Of a stretch of 64,000 nt of DNA, positions 10,772 to 24,054 are shown one piece after another. Location: assembly GCA_000320605.2 (NCBI GenBank), contig KB445819.1, positions 62,001-126,000 of the forward strand, given 5' to 3'. The position numbers were made by a program, and so were the translations under genes. How positions within the stretch are numbered: position 1 is the stretch's first letter; each line of letters begins with the position of its first letter. Below the pieces are notes generated by a model that saw only the letters and a list, made by a program, of their open reading frames with translations, searched no databases and was not told where the DNA came from. The stretch is from Gelatoporia subvermispora B. Lineage: Eukaryota; Basidiomycota; Agaricomycetes; Polyporales; Gelatoporiaceae.

Positions 10772-13700
10772 TCCCGTGCTGGATGGGAGGTGCATCTTGG
10801 ATAGACACCTGCAGCTATCTGTCATGTTCTGTAGGTATATGTGTGTAGAAGTGCTGTATAATGGGCTAGTAGCCACCGGAGAACTTTGCAAAACAGTGCT
10901 CCGGGCTCTCAGAAGGCATATACGCCTGGTGGTGCCGTGTAATAGCCATGGAATAGGCGACCCAGATCCCGGCTAATGGCAGCTAGCGTTGCCGTCGGGT
11001 CGGCGTGGAGGCAATCAAACCGGAGGTTTTACGATTCCGGGGCTGATCTTGTAGTACACGATGGACGAGTCCTCGGCGTTTATAGCAAGATAAACATGCG
11101 GGGGAGACCCCAGCTCTTTGAAGGCCTCGTACAGCCTGAAGTATGGTAAGTAAGTAATGATGGGTCAGAGGCTGTGCATCGAATCACGCACCATCCTGTC
11201 GAGATTGCTTCAGGAAGGGAGCATGGGATGACATAAAGGGTATCATCCTTGCATGGTGTGAGGAGATTTAGCAGGTGCTACGATACGACATGACTGAGAA
11301 CGGGCGAGCGCACCATCTGTGGTCTTTTGCCTCGCAAGGCCCCTCGCGAACAGCTCGGTAGGTCAAGGACCTCCAAATCAGACCATTGTTGTGCTACACA
11401 GCCCGTCACTATTTCATTCTCCTTGTTTCACGAAACGCATCATACCTAGCTTCAGATCATTGTAAGTTTGAAAGAGGGCACCAGCCGCCTGCGGATATTT
11501 GGGAAGCACCTCAGCTAAGGCAGGGTACTAGAAGACCGTCAGATTGTGTTGTTTTGTCCAGAAAGTACAAGGTAATACCGATGGGTGCTTCTCCATGGAC
11601 TCAAAGGGCGGCAGCAGTCAACCGCTGAAAGATACACGAAAAGCCTCGACTGTTCGTAGACAAGCCGACTCTTTGGCGCTGTCAGCGGGCACTGGTCGCC
11701 TCCCGCGAAGCGTGTGCTGCCATGTCACGTGACGTGAACGTGAAAACGGGCGCTACATGCTTTAATCGGGCGCTCGAACTTACGCCAAGTTCGAGTCTAA
11801 CGCAACCCTCAAACTGAGCCAGGCTGATCTGGAATTTCGCATCGGGATCGCACATCGCGGCGTTCGACAGCGAAGGCCCACGATTACTGGCTGCTGTATG
11901 CTACTCTTGAATCTCGAAGGGCTAAGAAACAGCGCGAAAGATCTGTGAAGTGGCATGCCACGCGATCGAAGCCCAGCTTATTCTTGGTCTATCTTCAATG
12001 TGGCTTTCGGCGACCCTGACCTTCGAACTAACTCTGCTGCGCTGGTTTCTGCTTGCGTCAACAATGGGGCAGACTGCTTTTGATAAATGCGCATGTTTGT
12101 CCGACGGCTTCAAATCCTATCCTGAGGTCGTCGACCATCACCTTAGGCCCCACAGTGTATCAAGAGCAAAGCAATCTGACACCAGTTCACGCGAACGTAG
12201 ATGCACCAACAATTTCAAAACCGTTGTCAATCGACGAACGGAAAGGCCACGCCTGGAATGACTGATGCCGTGACCGCGTTCCAGATCGCGGCACGCAAAC
12301 ATCGCGGTATTATGTGTCTATGCCGTGACCAATGATTTCATGCAGGGGTGCGATGTTGCGCATGTTGGTTTTGCTTCAAAGGTAACCATTTTGAAACATT
12401 ATCGATGCTAAGTTCGCAAGCACTACGGCGAGAAACGGAAGTTCTATTTCTGTTGATGGACAAACCCTCGACATTTGGTTGAAGTCTATCGCGGCGACCC
12501 GAACATCGTTCAGCTCCTTCTCATTCGGTGTAGTATTGTCTCCGCATGGGTGAGGAGCTGGGGAATTCGCGGCAAGTACGCAGCACTCATTCGGTAAAAG
12601 AGGTATTCTGATGTACACCGCTAGGTTATGACACCATCCCATGACCGAACTGTGGGGTGTTTGCGCAAGACAACACACTGAGAGGTCTTGACGTAACGTC
12701 ATGTCGAACTTTACTGGCCGATACGGGCGATTCGGCGGCTTTAGGCCCCAGAATTCTGCTCGTTGCGGTGGAAAACCCTCTAAGACAGGGTATCGCAGCC
12801 GTGGCATGGCTGGCCACGCCGTAGAATCCTCCATATTCTTCTGCGGTGCAATGTATCGTGTCCTGACCGCGTCAGTTAGCTGTCGATGCGTCAAGAGTGA
12901 GCTCCTAGACTTTCAGTCTATATTTCCGACCACGGCGATGTATCGCGATTCAGGACCCGTTCGTTGCCACGCAACACTGGCGAGACTTCCTGAGGGGATA
13001 AAACTGAAGGCGTCAGTCCTGCATCAAAGAGACATACACGATTTCAGCTCCGCTTCAAAGACGCGCTTCAGCGATCTGTCAGGAGACTGTTGCCTGCCCC
13101 TGGGGCTAAGGGGTTGTGGGCGATGACGCACTAGTGTCAGTTGATCAAGGTCCCTGCCTGCGTAGTCTGAGTCCTGCATCAGGTCCACCTGACATTTCGA
13201 TGGGAACGATCTTAATCGAGTGGATGGGGTGTGCCCAGCCTTGCGGGCTTCCGCCGTGGAACGCTTCATGGTCGGGCAGAGAGCGGTTACTAGCCGTCCG
13301 AAATCTTGTCTGACTCTTGCGTTGGTCAGCCTCGCAAATGAATAGCAAGCGAGAGAACTTTCGTAGAACGAGAAATGGTATGGATAGCAATCTTCGGTTA
13401 CTCCACTGAGCATTCAGCAGACTGTGTTCAGTTAGCGAACTCACTACACTTTCCGCACGTCTCCATTCAACATAAGTTGATGTAGGGCCCTGTCTTAGTA
13501 CACGCTTTCTGTCGGCTAACGCGAAAGCTGTCGGCCACGATTCAAGATGTGAGACCATCTGGGGAGTGTGCTTATGGAACACCGGGTCTACGGCTCTGTG
13601 AGACCCGGAGATTGTGCACAGGATAGGCAACACTCACGATAGATTTCAACGTATCGCTGGGTCTCGCGGTGACCAAATCTAACAGTTTCCACCCCTAGGC

Positions 13701-16700
13701 GCCATCGTGCCTGCTGAACAAAGTCGCTCACTTCTATCTACAGGCACCTATGAGCTGTAGTTTGTCGCAATCGCACTTTCCGTTCACGTCCGTAGGCTTC
13801 TCTCACACTGCCCGGGTCTGGCAAAATGGATCATCCCGGGCCCGCCTTCTGTCGGATATCTGGTCGTCGAAGGAAGTCAACTGACAGCAGAGGCATTTAT
13901 CAGAGAATCCGAGTCCGGCCTCGCGCCCGGTCACGCCTGGCACGCATCGATGACTAGGACCGCTATCAGTCCCGCATCTCCGATTGACCACAGCTCCGTG
14001 CGCTCCTGCAGGGAACTTTGCCATACCACCGAGCGGGTCAACTCAGCGCTGTCCTGCTGATGTGTCGTAATTGTCTCGAGGACGCGGGCGGGGTGAGACA
14101 AGGCAACCTCTACGCGCGAAGTCGCCCCAGAATCTCAGCCGCTTCCAAAGCTTCCGTGAGAAGGGCGACGGCGAAGCTCGCGCACTGGTGTGTGTAAGCC
14201 TGGACTCGGCCGTGTCGAAGAACCTGGGCCAGCTGGTGCGGTCGAGAGACTTGTATGCACCCTACGACGACACAGGCTAGAGGAGGAAGCTGTGCCGCTA
14301 TGCCCTGAAAATAAATGCTGAACAAATCTTAGAGGCAAAAAATACCGACAATTGAGCTGCCGCCGAGCTGTCACTGATTGATATACATGCGGAGGTGCGG
14401 GAGAACATGCCGCGGCATACTGCCCACCCGAGCGGTCGGCCTTCTGGGAAAATACTCGCATGCTTGTATATGTGCTATGTACTCGCGTGGGCGTCCTCCA
14501 GCGATGATCTGCATTTAAATTGCCACTGCTCGTACAGATAATGCATCTACACACAATCCTGTCAGCAGCAAATGGCGCCATTCACGTTGTCTATCTCTCA
14601 CCCGGCACTTTCTCGCTCAGCAATAGACTTGTATGTCGCAGAGAATTAAGTCGCCGTTATCGCAGATTTATCAGGAAACGTGCCTGCTTTTGGTGTGCAA
14701 GATGGTGTCGATAGCGTCCAAGGACCTGGACCAGCGCCGCTCCACCCTTCACCCGGAGCTCTGTGTTCTTGGACAACGTCCGAGAGTCCTCTGCCGGAAG
14801 ATTCGGGCGCCACAAAATGTTCTTGTCGTATTTACTGCGGATCGCGTGTCGAAACGAGTCTACGTTATCTCAAAGACGCGCAGACTCTGTATAAGACTTG
14901 AGAAGTAGAACCAGAAGAAAGGCGGAGCTTGGATCCTCGAAGCATGCGGCTGCGAAGTATTGAGGCACGGATCGGTTACAGCAAAGTACAATTGGCTTAC
15001 GGATGCCTACCAGAAGCAGCCGTATTGCGCTTTTAGGAACGTACTTGAAAGCACCATCTGATTAGCTTTCTGAGCGGGAACCGGAAGGCGGCGCTTGCTG
15101 GTCTGCATCATCTTGCCGAGCACGTACCATAAGGAAGTTGGTCAATTTGACTCAAAAATGCAAGAGAAAGAAAGTCACGACATCGATTGCTAGTTGAACC
15201 TCAACACTTGAAGTGAAACCATTGCTTTGACTAATGGCAAGGAAAGCGACTTGCCGAATCTGGTATAAACTCGATCACGTGAGAATGTTCTCGATAGGGT
15301 GATGGCGACGCGTCGTCCAGTTCTTTCGAACTTGCCATCGGACTCACGTACTCGGAAGACTGGACATACGGAACAGCATGCAAACGGCTACTCCGACGGC
15401 GCCATAACGAAGTCATCGGGCCAAGTAACGTAGCGGCAGACACGGTGTGCGTGTATTTGTGTCCCTGCATTCGAGAGCGCCTGGAATCGCGCAAACGCCA
15501 GCATATCTGCATTGCAATCGATACTCTGTCCGTCTTAGCACCCGCATTTAGCTTCATTGCACGCCTTACTCGCAAGCTGGACGCGCTCCCGTATCTCCCC
15601 CATCTCGAAGCTTGGACAATTGGCCCCGACAGCTCTGTACGTACTCACGTCTCCCGTGCCTACGCATCCGCATCTCATTCACAATCTCTCGTAGATGATG
15701 ATCGGTGACGGAACATCTCGAGTGTTCATTGAAGTGGGGTGCCCCCGTTTTCCTGGTCCCCACTTTCCTCTACCGTACGCATCCATGCTCCCGGGCGATC
15801 CCCCCGGAGACGATGATTGTGCGTCTCTCGAGGGTCCTGTGTTGACAGTGTGGGGTAAGTCTAGACTACTCCATTATCACACTGAACCGGTGCATCTTCT
15901 TCGCGCATCTGAAACTTTAGGCACCCCGTGAATTTTCTGCAGGCGGGAGTGTCTCATCCGGGAAAGTCGCTCGGCTCGAGCGTATCGGCATCATGTGAGT
16001 ACCACAAGCGCTCCCAGCTAGCCTTTGATTCGCCGAGTCGGTTCGTTTCTGCCTGAAACGGTACAGCTAGTGCGCTCAGCCCAGGGAAGGCGATCTGGAA
16101 ATAAGCTGGCCACCGCGTCTCCCTATTCTGAGTGACGCTCGACCTGAGAAGGATGTTACTAGCCGGGAACAGTTCTCAAGCCCAAGCGATCTGCGATGCT
16201 TAATGCGGCCCCGTGGTAAAGGCTGTTTGAGTTTGTGTCTTTTCTTTTCTGGTGGGAGTAACCGCGAAGCACGACAGGATTTGTACGTCCGTCCGCACAG
16301 GCGCCTCTTAATGATTCGCCGCACTGTCCCCTTATCTCTAACCGTCATCTGGAAACGCGAGCCGCTGAGATGATCCTAACGCGACCGGCGGCAGTGTGGC
16401 GGCCACAGAGAACAGTGACCCTGCGAGAAGCTCGTGAAACGCGAGGGATTGGTTATGTTTGGGGCAAATCCGTGCGCGTCTCTGGGTAAGGGTCTATCAC
16501 GGTGCTCGGAGGATGACAAGAGTTCCGAGACTGATATCCTACAAGGTTCTCGTGTACCAGGAATGCACGGAATCGATGGGTTGAGAAGCGTGGACTGGTG
16601 ACAGGTCTTGTGCATTCTATTGCATGGCAGATACGCATCTGTGCGCGCCGCTGCGTGATCAACCACTAATCGGTATCATCGACATCGATAACATGTAAAG

Positions 16701-16891
16701 GTCTGGGCGGCGTTCACGCAGCGTTCAAATCCGTTGTATTTGGCAAGTCCACAGATCCAGGTGTCGGATGACGCTAGATCGGATCAAGATCCGTACTCCG
16801 CCCCCCGTCCTCGTATAAGGCTCCAGCCACCGAGGCCCAGTCTCCGTCCACCGCCGCCCTCCGCCACTACTCTCTGCGCTCGTTCCTCATC
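10772..16891. other. Long gene-poor stretch
   Basis: About 6 kb without a recognised gene. Open frames on both strands near 12.4-13.6 kb reach 170 codons but have no domain, no spliceable partners and overlap antisense frames, so they look like chance or relic sequence. The only exon-like segments are at 15.4-16.0 kb, listed separately. Confidence 0.45.
15445..15991 (+). other. Exon-like segments, unrecognised
   Basis: A frame around 15520-15640 (including LPYLPHLEAWTIGPDS) is followed by possible splice sites (acceptor before 15694, donor at 15854), then a second segment beginning MMIGDGTSRVFIEVG. A third segment near 15943-15991 ends in a stop. The pieces could be exons of a short gene, but no family is recognised and no start could be fixed. 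Treat as a hint only. Confidence 0.2.
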
Positions 16892-17495
16892 ATGGTGAGC
16901 TCCCAACGTACTGGGTTGCTCGCTGCTGACCACGACGACCGTGCAGGGTGTCACAGTAGATGTTATTACTCCCGGTGACGGCGTCAACTTCCCCCGGAAG
17001 GGCGGTGAGTACACTCATATCTGCGCGTTATGCATCGGGTTGACCAGTGATCACAGACAGGGTGACAATTCACTATGTCGGCACCCTCCTGGACGGTACA
17101 AAGTTCGACTCGAGCAGGGATCGGTACGTGATCTTTCAGACGAGCCTCGCGCTACCACTTCTGATTACGCACCAATAGGGGGCATCCCTTCGAGACCGAG
17201 ATTGGCGTGGGGAAGGTGATCCGGGGCTGGGATGAAGGTGCGAACGACATGCTTCGCGGCACCGATTCAACATCTCACCAAACGCCCATTGATGTCACTA
17301 GGCGTGCTGCAACTTTCTGTGGGGGAGAAGGCCGTCTTGACGGCGACGCCAGACTATGTGAGTCGTACCCCCAAACTCAATGCGTATCGCTCACCAGGAC
17401 CATATCGACAGGCATATGGCGCACGCGGCTTCCCCCCTGTCATCCCACCGAATTCCACGCTCAAGTTCGAGGTCCAGCTGCTCAAGATCAACTGA
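16892..17495 (+). CDS. FPR1: FKBP12 peptidyl-prolyl cis-trans isomerase
   Basis: Six exons (16892-16894, 16947-17004, 17057-17123, 17179-17237, 17302-17357, 17412-17495) encode 108 aa, the normal FKBP12 length. The first exon carries only the ATG. The fold is complete: [12 protein letters not shown] start, [50 protein letters not shown] and the closing [10 protein letters not shown]. The drug-pocket residues equivalent to Tyr26, Phe36, Asp37, Trp59, Tyr82 and Phe99 of human FKBP12 are all present, so it should bind FK506 and rapamycin. It is a cytosolic prolyl isomerase and, by known biology of the family, the receptor through which rapamycin blocks TOR. A TATA-like GTATAAGG lies about 80 bases upstream. 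Confidence 0.95.
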
Positions 17496-18674
17496 TTGGT
17501 TGTGGGCTCTGCAGATTCGTACATAGGTCATCGGACGTCGTCACGGCTGTACATAAGTCGATGTGGTGCGGTCGCACTGGGGTTTTTACTGTTTCGCATT
17601 AGTCTCTGTTTTCCATACTCTTGTACATACATCACGACATCATGAGCTGGGAGGCATTTCATACGAGTGTGCTTGTGCGTCTGGAGTCCTGGACGCATCG
17701 GGAGAGGCGAGGCGATCGAAGGACCACGCATCAGAAAGAAGGAACGCGGGAGATGGGGTGCGCCGATGCTGCTCTCGTCCTTGTGTGTATTTTGTCCCCC
17801 AATCGATGGATAGAGCAAGATAGCAGTATCGATGAAGAACGGCTGAATGCACGAGTTGGATGCAAGAACCGCATATGGACGTTGCAGCCACCTTCATTTC
17901 GGCTAAGCCCGACGAGGGGCCGGGGCCTCTGAGGACCCTCCGACGACCGCCCTCCCCTACTCTCCTCGTCGGCTAGCCACTCAGACAACCCCCATTACAA
18001 AAAATTTTGAAGCTCTCCCTTCCGGCGATAAGAAGGGATAGAAACATGCTAATGACTTCACTATGACAAGCTCTGACTGGGTTTTCTGAGCCCAGACTCA
18101 CTACGTCACGGTTTGCGCCCTCCCAAGTTGGGCGTGAACCACCTTGGATTCACGATATCTCTTCCCGCTCGCGCAGTCCCTGCGCGAGATCGGTGTTATC
18201 GTCTGATATATGCACCATCTGCACTGATCGCCCGAGTCAGGTGGGCCCCTCACCAAACAAAAGAGCCACATCCTTTCATGCGTACCTGGGTCCCCCGCCC
18301 GAATTGCACCCATTGTCTCCCGATGCACACGCCTCAGCTCCTCCGGGACCGCCTCTGTCGTATGCTCTACGTCACAAGAGACTAGACATCAGCGAGTCTA
18401 CCTGACAGATTCGAGAACAGTAGACTGACCGCCAGATGACTGTACTTCCGAGCCTGCATCCCGCTCGCCGTGTGCCAGTATTATCGTGAGCTTCCCATGC
18501 AATTCGTCTCGCTGACGCAGTTGTTCCGCACGCTCGGCCATTCCCTGCTGCCAACGGCTCTCCGACGCTTCCTTGCATTCAGCTAGTTCTTGGCCCGTCT
18601 TCTGAAGCAGCTCTCTCAGCTGCGAGAGCTGTTCTTAAAGTGAAGCCTGCGTTGAGTCGTTTGAACTCTCCTCG

Positions 18675-18716
18675 ATTGGTCTGGACTAAGTTGCGACTGG
18701 TCTGGACTAAGTTGCG
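18675..18716 (+). repeat. 21-bp direct tandem duplication
   Basis: Two adjacent 21-base units share TGGTCTGGACTAAGTTGCG and differ at one base near the left end. Non-coding; probably a replication-slippage product. Confidence 0.85.
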
Positions 18717-20686
18717 TAGATTGCTCGGCATAAGAAACACCGTTCATATACGAAGGGGAGCAATTGGTTCACTTCACATCTACGTGCCCTGAATAGACGT
18801 GTAGCCCATTAAACGCGTGCATGACCAGCAGCGAAACCTTCGCTGGCGTCCAATGGCCTTGTGGCTCTCAAATCTTCGCATGCGAGCGCTCGGAACCATT
18901 TTGTTGAGCACAGCAGGAAGACTGACTACCCTCCTCGTCCATCAGCAGCTTTAGGCATCCGCCGATCCTCGTCGTCGTTTAATACTCATTCATGCATCTT
19001 CTCAGGAGAAGTTGCCCATGGATAGGAAGACAATTGAATACGCCTTCTTCCATTGAGATGTAATCTTTGTACGTCTTCTCGCACCTTGAGCAACCGGAGT
19101 CGAGACTCTCATGTGAGTGATCGCGTGAGCACCCCTGGCACTAGATATTACTCTGCTAGTGGTAAGCGTGGCTGGAGTAACAAATACGTCCAAGAACGGG
19201 TGGCTTCTAGTTCTGCGCCGCGTTCGAGACCTTCGCATAATCAGCAATCCTACATGACCGGTCGCGATAGGCGATGGTGTGCCCAGGAAGGGCATAAACG
19301 TCCAAAAATTGTGCGCGACAATCCCGGAGAGATCTCCTCGGGGATTTGCGCCTGGCAGAGCCCGACGCAAGCCACAAATACGGCAGATTGTGAGGCATGG
19401 TCGGACGTCAACAGCGCTTGCGCTCCTCGTCATCTCCTGCACTAAGAAGCACTGCGATCCAGCCGTCTCTGGCCTGAAACTGTCGAACTCTCAGACATGT
19501 GGATTCTAGCAATAGATTGCACTCACCTACTTACACGCCTAATGCCACTTTTACCAGACACAAGGCAGGAGGAGTTGGCACACGACCTTCTCATCCACTA
19601 CAAGGGTTAAACGCATCAACAGCGGGCTCGCGCCAACTGCACCCAAATGTAGCAGACAGGTAGACAGTATGCCAGCTCTGGCCAGCTTGCGCACTGGGAG
19701 ACTTATACGTTAGCCTGTAAATTACAGACCGGGAGACGACCTTCAAAACAGGAGGCCTCAAGGACACACAGACCGAGCAGGCGAGATAGAGCGTAGCATG
19801 TGCGACGGCTTAGACCACCTGGTCCCTATTGAGCGTTGCACGCCGCAGACCATGCCCTCGCTCCGTAGGAGTCATTGGGTTGTAGGACGCGGAAGTGCAG
19901 CTCCGTCTTTTACGACGCGACCCAGTCAGAGTCGATGGCGAGGACCAAGGGCGGAGATCCGAACCCGCTCACTAAGGAGAACGTGTACACGAGGCAACAT
20001 TCTATACGGAGTGAGCTGCGCGGCCTCGGGATTGTAGCTTGCTCAAGAGAGCGCACGGCATTGCGGACCTGGGCAGCTCACGAGCGGCGTGGAAAAGTAC
20101 TGCGAACCGTGTCACGTGTGAACAATCCATGGATACGTAGGCCGCGGAGGAGAAGGAGGAGGGGTGCAAACTATGAGCATATGGTGTGAGTGAGTCTAAC
20201 CTCGATACCTTGCATGAAACTCAAAAGAGAGTGCTACACATCGGGAATGTGAACACCATTGGTCCTAATCATCAGGGGAACTTCACGCTGTCTTGAACGT
20301 CCATCGCGGCTTCGCCTAAGCGCCTTTGAAGATCCCTGATTCCCTACTCTGCCGCGATCGCAGGCGTGTCGAATTCGCGCAAAGCAACTGTCTACCAGTC
20401 CTCCTCCCGACATAGGTTTGCAAGACGCGCGGAGACAGGTCACTTACCCGCGGGTCACAAGGGGTTTGGAGACTCCCGCGCACGGGTACTCGTGTCCATA
20501 TCGAAGATCACGATATGTCATGCACTATTGACTGAAAGCTTTTCGTGCTTCTGAGTTTTGGCCACAACCTCCCAATCCTGGAGTGCCTGAGAAACTCAAG
20601 TATCGAAGATCAACGTCGTAAGTGCAGAGAGTTAGCTGCATCCTACTCCCTGATTGCAACATGATGCATTGATGGGTCATTCACGG

Positions 20687-20746
20687 TTATAAGCTGTTAT
20701 AAGCAGTCTGTCAGCACTTCCAATGCGCGATTGCGGCTTTATAAGC
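20687..20746 (+). promoter_or_regulatory. Three TTATAAGC octamers upstream of the GST gene
   Basis: The octamer TTATAAGC occurs at 20687, 20697 and 20739, the first two only 10 bases apart. They lie 240-300 bases before the GST start and 120-180 bases before its TATA box. They could be a regulator site or weak TATA elements; no known factor is assigned. Confidence 0.35.
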
Positions 20747-20861
20747 AAGACCGTAGTTGGTAGTGGCATGATCGGGGAGGTTATGGCGTCATCATCTCAG
20801 ACCGACGATGCTCACTCAGCACGTCCCATGCTTATTAGTATCGGTATCCAGACATCTACGA

Positions 20862-20869
20862 TATATAAA
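20862..20869 (+). promoter_or_regulatory. TATA box of the GST gene
   Basis: TATATAAA lies 126 bases before the ATG at 20988, a usual spacing for a short fungal leader. Confidence 0.65.
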
Positions 20870-20987
20870 GCCCTCTAGTTCCACCGCCGTCTGCTCCCAC
20901 CACCACCAGTACTGAGATAGCATTCACATACTTCCCCGCACCACACAGCAAACGACCGAGTACTAGCAATCGAACGCACTGCGCACG

Positions 20988-21804
20988 ATGGCGACACAAA
21001 CTGACAAGCCGGTTGTGTTGTACACGCAGGGTACGCCGAACGGGTTCCCGATTTCGGTGTTCCTGGAGGAGCTTAAGGAGAAGTATGGTGGCCCCGACTA
21101 CGAGTGAGTGATGTGATACTTCTGAATACGGCAGTGCGTTGAACTAGGGGGTATCCGTGCCGCCGTCCCTTAGAGCTGTCGCGATGAGCATCCGTGACGC
21201 AGACATCGGCAAGGTGCACAACCAAGTCAAGTCGCCGTGGTTCCTCGAGGTCAGTTTGCTTCTCACTCCTATCCTGCCATGAACCTAATCAGATTTATCT
21301 TTGACCCCCGTATAGATCAACCCCAACGGACGCATCCCCGCGCTCACGCACAATGGCTTCCCTGTCTTTGAGACATCCGCCATCCTGCTCTACCTCGGCG
21401 CGGCCTTCGACAAGGAGCACGCCTTCTCGCGGGACCCGGTCAGCGACCCGCAGGGCTACTCGCAGGAGCTCCAATGGCTCTTCTTCGCGCACGGCGGGAT
21501 CGGACCGATGCAGGGGCAGGCGAACCACTTCAACTTGTACGCGCCCGAGAAGATTCCGTATGCGATCAATCGGTACTTGAACGAGACGAAGAGGCTGTTC
21601 GGCGTGCTGGAGAGCAGGCTCGAGGGTCGGGAGTATTTGCTGGATTCCGGGTACGGGATTGCAGATATCAAGACGTGGGCGTGGGTGAGGCTTGGGCCGC
21701 GCACCGGCGTTGATTTGGGGGAGTTCCCGAAGGTGAAGGCGTGGGTGGAGAGGATCGATCAGCGCCCCGCAGCGCAGAGGGGGCTTAAAGTCCCTAACAA
21801 CTGA
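20988..21804 (+). CDS. Glutathione S-transferase, Ure2p-like
   Basis: Exons 20988-21103, 21174-21249 and 21316-21804 join to 226 aa. The thioredoxin-fold N-terminal domain has the TPNGFPISVFLEEL start typical of the Ure2p-like class, NPNGRIPAL with the cis-Pro before strand 3, and FETSAILLYL, the glutathione gamma-glutamyl binding segment. The helical C-terminal domain follows in one exon, with GYGIADIKTWAW as the N-capping region of helix 6. This class is expanded in wood-decay basidiomycetes and conjugates or reduces aromatic and lipid-derived compounds with glutathione in the cytosol. The exact substrate is unknown. A clear TATA box suggests inducible expression. Length is normal and no damage is seen. 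Confidence 0.92.
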
Positions 21805-24054
21805 GAGGCTCGCGTCCCACGTCCCCGGAATGGAATTGAAGTGGTTGAACACCGTGTATTGGTTGTACAAATATGTAGCATGGCCTGACTGAACCCTACA
21901 TTGACGAGTTGTGTGGAATTGATATTGAGGTAGTGCGGCGCTGTAAAGTCAGAAATGAGGAAGCAATACCCTAAAAGGCTGGCGAAAGAATATATGACGC
22001 GACAGTCCCAGAGTATCTGGACTGTGTTACACGAGGCAATTACCTCGCGCAGCTACGATGTCACTAGAGGGCCGCGAGCATGACACCTTACAATCTCCTC
22101 ATTTGTCTTTTGACACCCGCGATCACGTCGCTGCATGTACTCAAAGGTGCAACTGGACCGAAGACATCAGTTACTATCAGAGAAACGAGGGACTGCGTCG
22201 TACTAACCTCTAGAAGTCAGTGTACCAATCTTGCTCATGGTTGATGCAGTCGCCGAAGCGGACGGACACCATCTGCCACGTCGCAAAGGGGGCGTGAGCT
22301 GGCTGGCGCATCCCAAACCAATTTTCAACCTATCCTCCTCTTGCGAACAGATGGATAGCATGTTCCAATTCGCGAGGTGGACAACGCCATGAGCACATCA
22401 CGGGTGCCTCCTAGAGCAAAATGTAGTGAGGTCATGCGCATACATGCGGCTCGCTTGGGCGCATTTGACAGACGTCAAGACAATATAAAGCGCGACGAAT
22501 GTCGTGTCTCGCAGTCCAATCACCTTCGAGCAATGCAGGCACCATGCTCTACCTTTAGGGTGCGTCGGGACACGAGCGTAGCAGTTGCGCTCCGCTTTTA
22601 CAGCGCAACCTAGCTAGGGTCGGAACGGCGATTGAGATGGTAATCCACCAGCCCACGAATGAGAACGCGCAAAGCGTCCTGTGCGATGTGAGCTACGCAG
22701 CCTTGGGTTGTCACTTCTAGGAGGGAACGGAAGCGATCAGATCGCTAACGGGGCCCGGAATGCTCACGAAGAGTAAAGTAGGCAAAGGTAGGGGCGGGAC
22801 GACAGTGCCAGAGTAGTATGAATCGAGTCACTCGCAGCGGCTAGAGCGCGAGTGCCACGAAGTACACTGAAGGCGGCGGCGTGCTGGTAGGGCCAGCAAC
22901 TCATCCACTGGGCCCCGCACAAAGACGGAAACGCCTTGAATAGGCTCCTGCAATGAGCACAGTTGGCCGTACACCATCCGACGGCCTGCAAATCAGAAGA
23001 TCAACTAGGGAGTCTTTGCCGACCATCTCCAACTTACCGCCTGTATTATATATAAGCCCAGTGGTAGCTATCAACAGGTTACGATTCTCGCGTGATGCTT
23101 GTCAGGGGGTGTCGCTGTAAGGTCTGGATATCGTGAGCGTGAGACCCCCGCGGCTCGCTCAAGGGATGGAAATTGTTTTCGGCGATGCAACTACCGTAAC
23201 TTGAACTGGCACCACCTAGACTTGTCTCGCACAGTGCAAAAAATAACGAACGGACATACATGCACTCTGGAATACTGCAAATGGCTCCTAACTCGATTAT
23301 TTCACAAGTCCTCTGCATAAGATCCCTGTGCTTGCAATGCGCGCAACTAAGGCTCTGAGTATGCAGCTCGCCAAACAGATAAGCACGGTCTTCCGTGCCG
23401 CGAGGCACTTCACTGCAGCACCATGGACCGAAGTTTGGCTCGTCACGCCGCCGCATGCGAAATGCGACTGAGAAACGTGGCGTAGAATTTTGGCAAACCG
23501 CGAGGTGCAGGACGAGCGGCAAAGTCGGGTGCAGTCATTTAATGAAACAGTTGCCCACAGACCATTAGTGCAGTCGGAGAGTAAGTAGGAAAAGCGCATA
23601 GGTATTATACAGCGACGTAAGGAAGTAAAGTCTGACAGAACTGCTGAGACGGTAGCATGAGGAAAGTTGGAACTGGGAGGTCGGATAAAAGGGATTGCCG
23701 AAACGGTAAATCGCACGTGATCATGGGAAGATAACGATGAGCGTCCGTGGCCAGTCGACGCACTCGGGCCCAGGTCTAAGTCCCACACACTAGTACTCTG
23801 CAAGAGCTTGGTTGCAGAGCCTTGGTAGCTTTCCTCCCAGATCACGCACAACGCAAAGCTATGATATGACTAATTTGCCCTATACAGACGCCTCAACAGC
23901 AAGGTTCAAGAAAGGTTAATTTACGGATAGACTTTGCACAACCTTGCGTACGATCTGGTGTTGGAGATACAGATTCTTCGTGGTACTGCTACAAGCAAGG
24001 AACCTCTCCTGCCGGTGCTCCACCCTAATGTGAGCATGAGCCTGTAGGCCCGAA
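21805..24054. other. Intergenic, no gene recognised
   Basis: Frames of up to 184 codons on the minus strand near 23.1-23.8 kb have no domain and no plausible splice partners. A TATA-like TATATATAAG near 23046 on the plus strand has no recognisable gene behind it. Confidence 0.45.

Larger units (their letters stand above)
17496..20987. other. Intergenic, no gene recognised
   Basis: Short frames only. It contains a 21-bp tandem pair at 18675 and the GST promoter at the right end. Nothing else could be supported. Confidence 0.45.

Noticed and set aside
11760..11815. tRNA-like GTTCGAGTC box
   Set aside because: No acceptor stem or anticodon arm could be folded around it.
12376..13633. Minus-strand frames of 130-170 codons as a possible gene
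   Set aside because: No domain, frames overlap each other, no splice chain; probably chance or old relic.
21295..21870. 191-codon minus-strand frame
   Set aside because: Antisense to the third GST exon; mirrors its codon bias.
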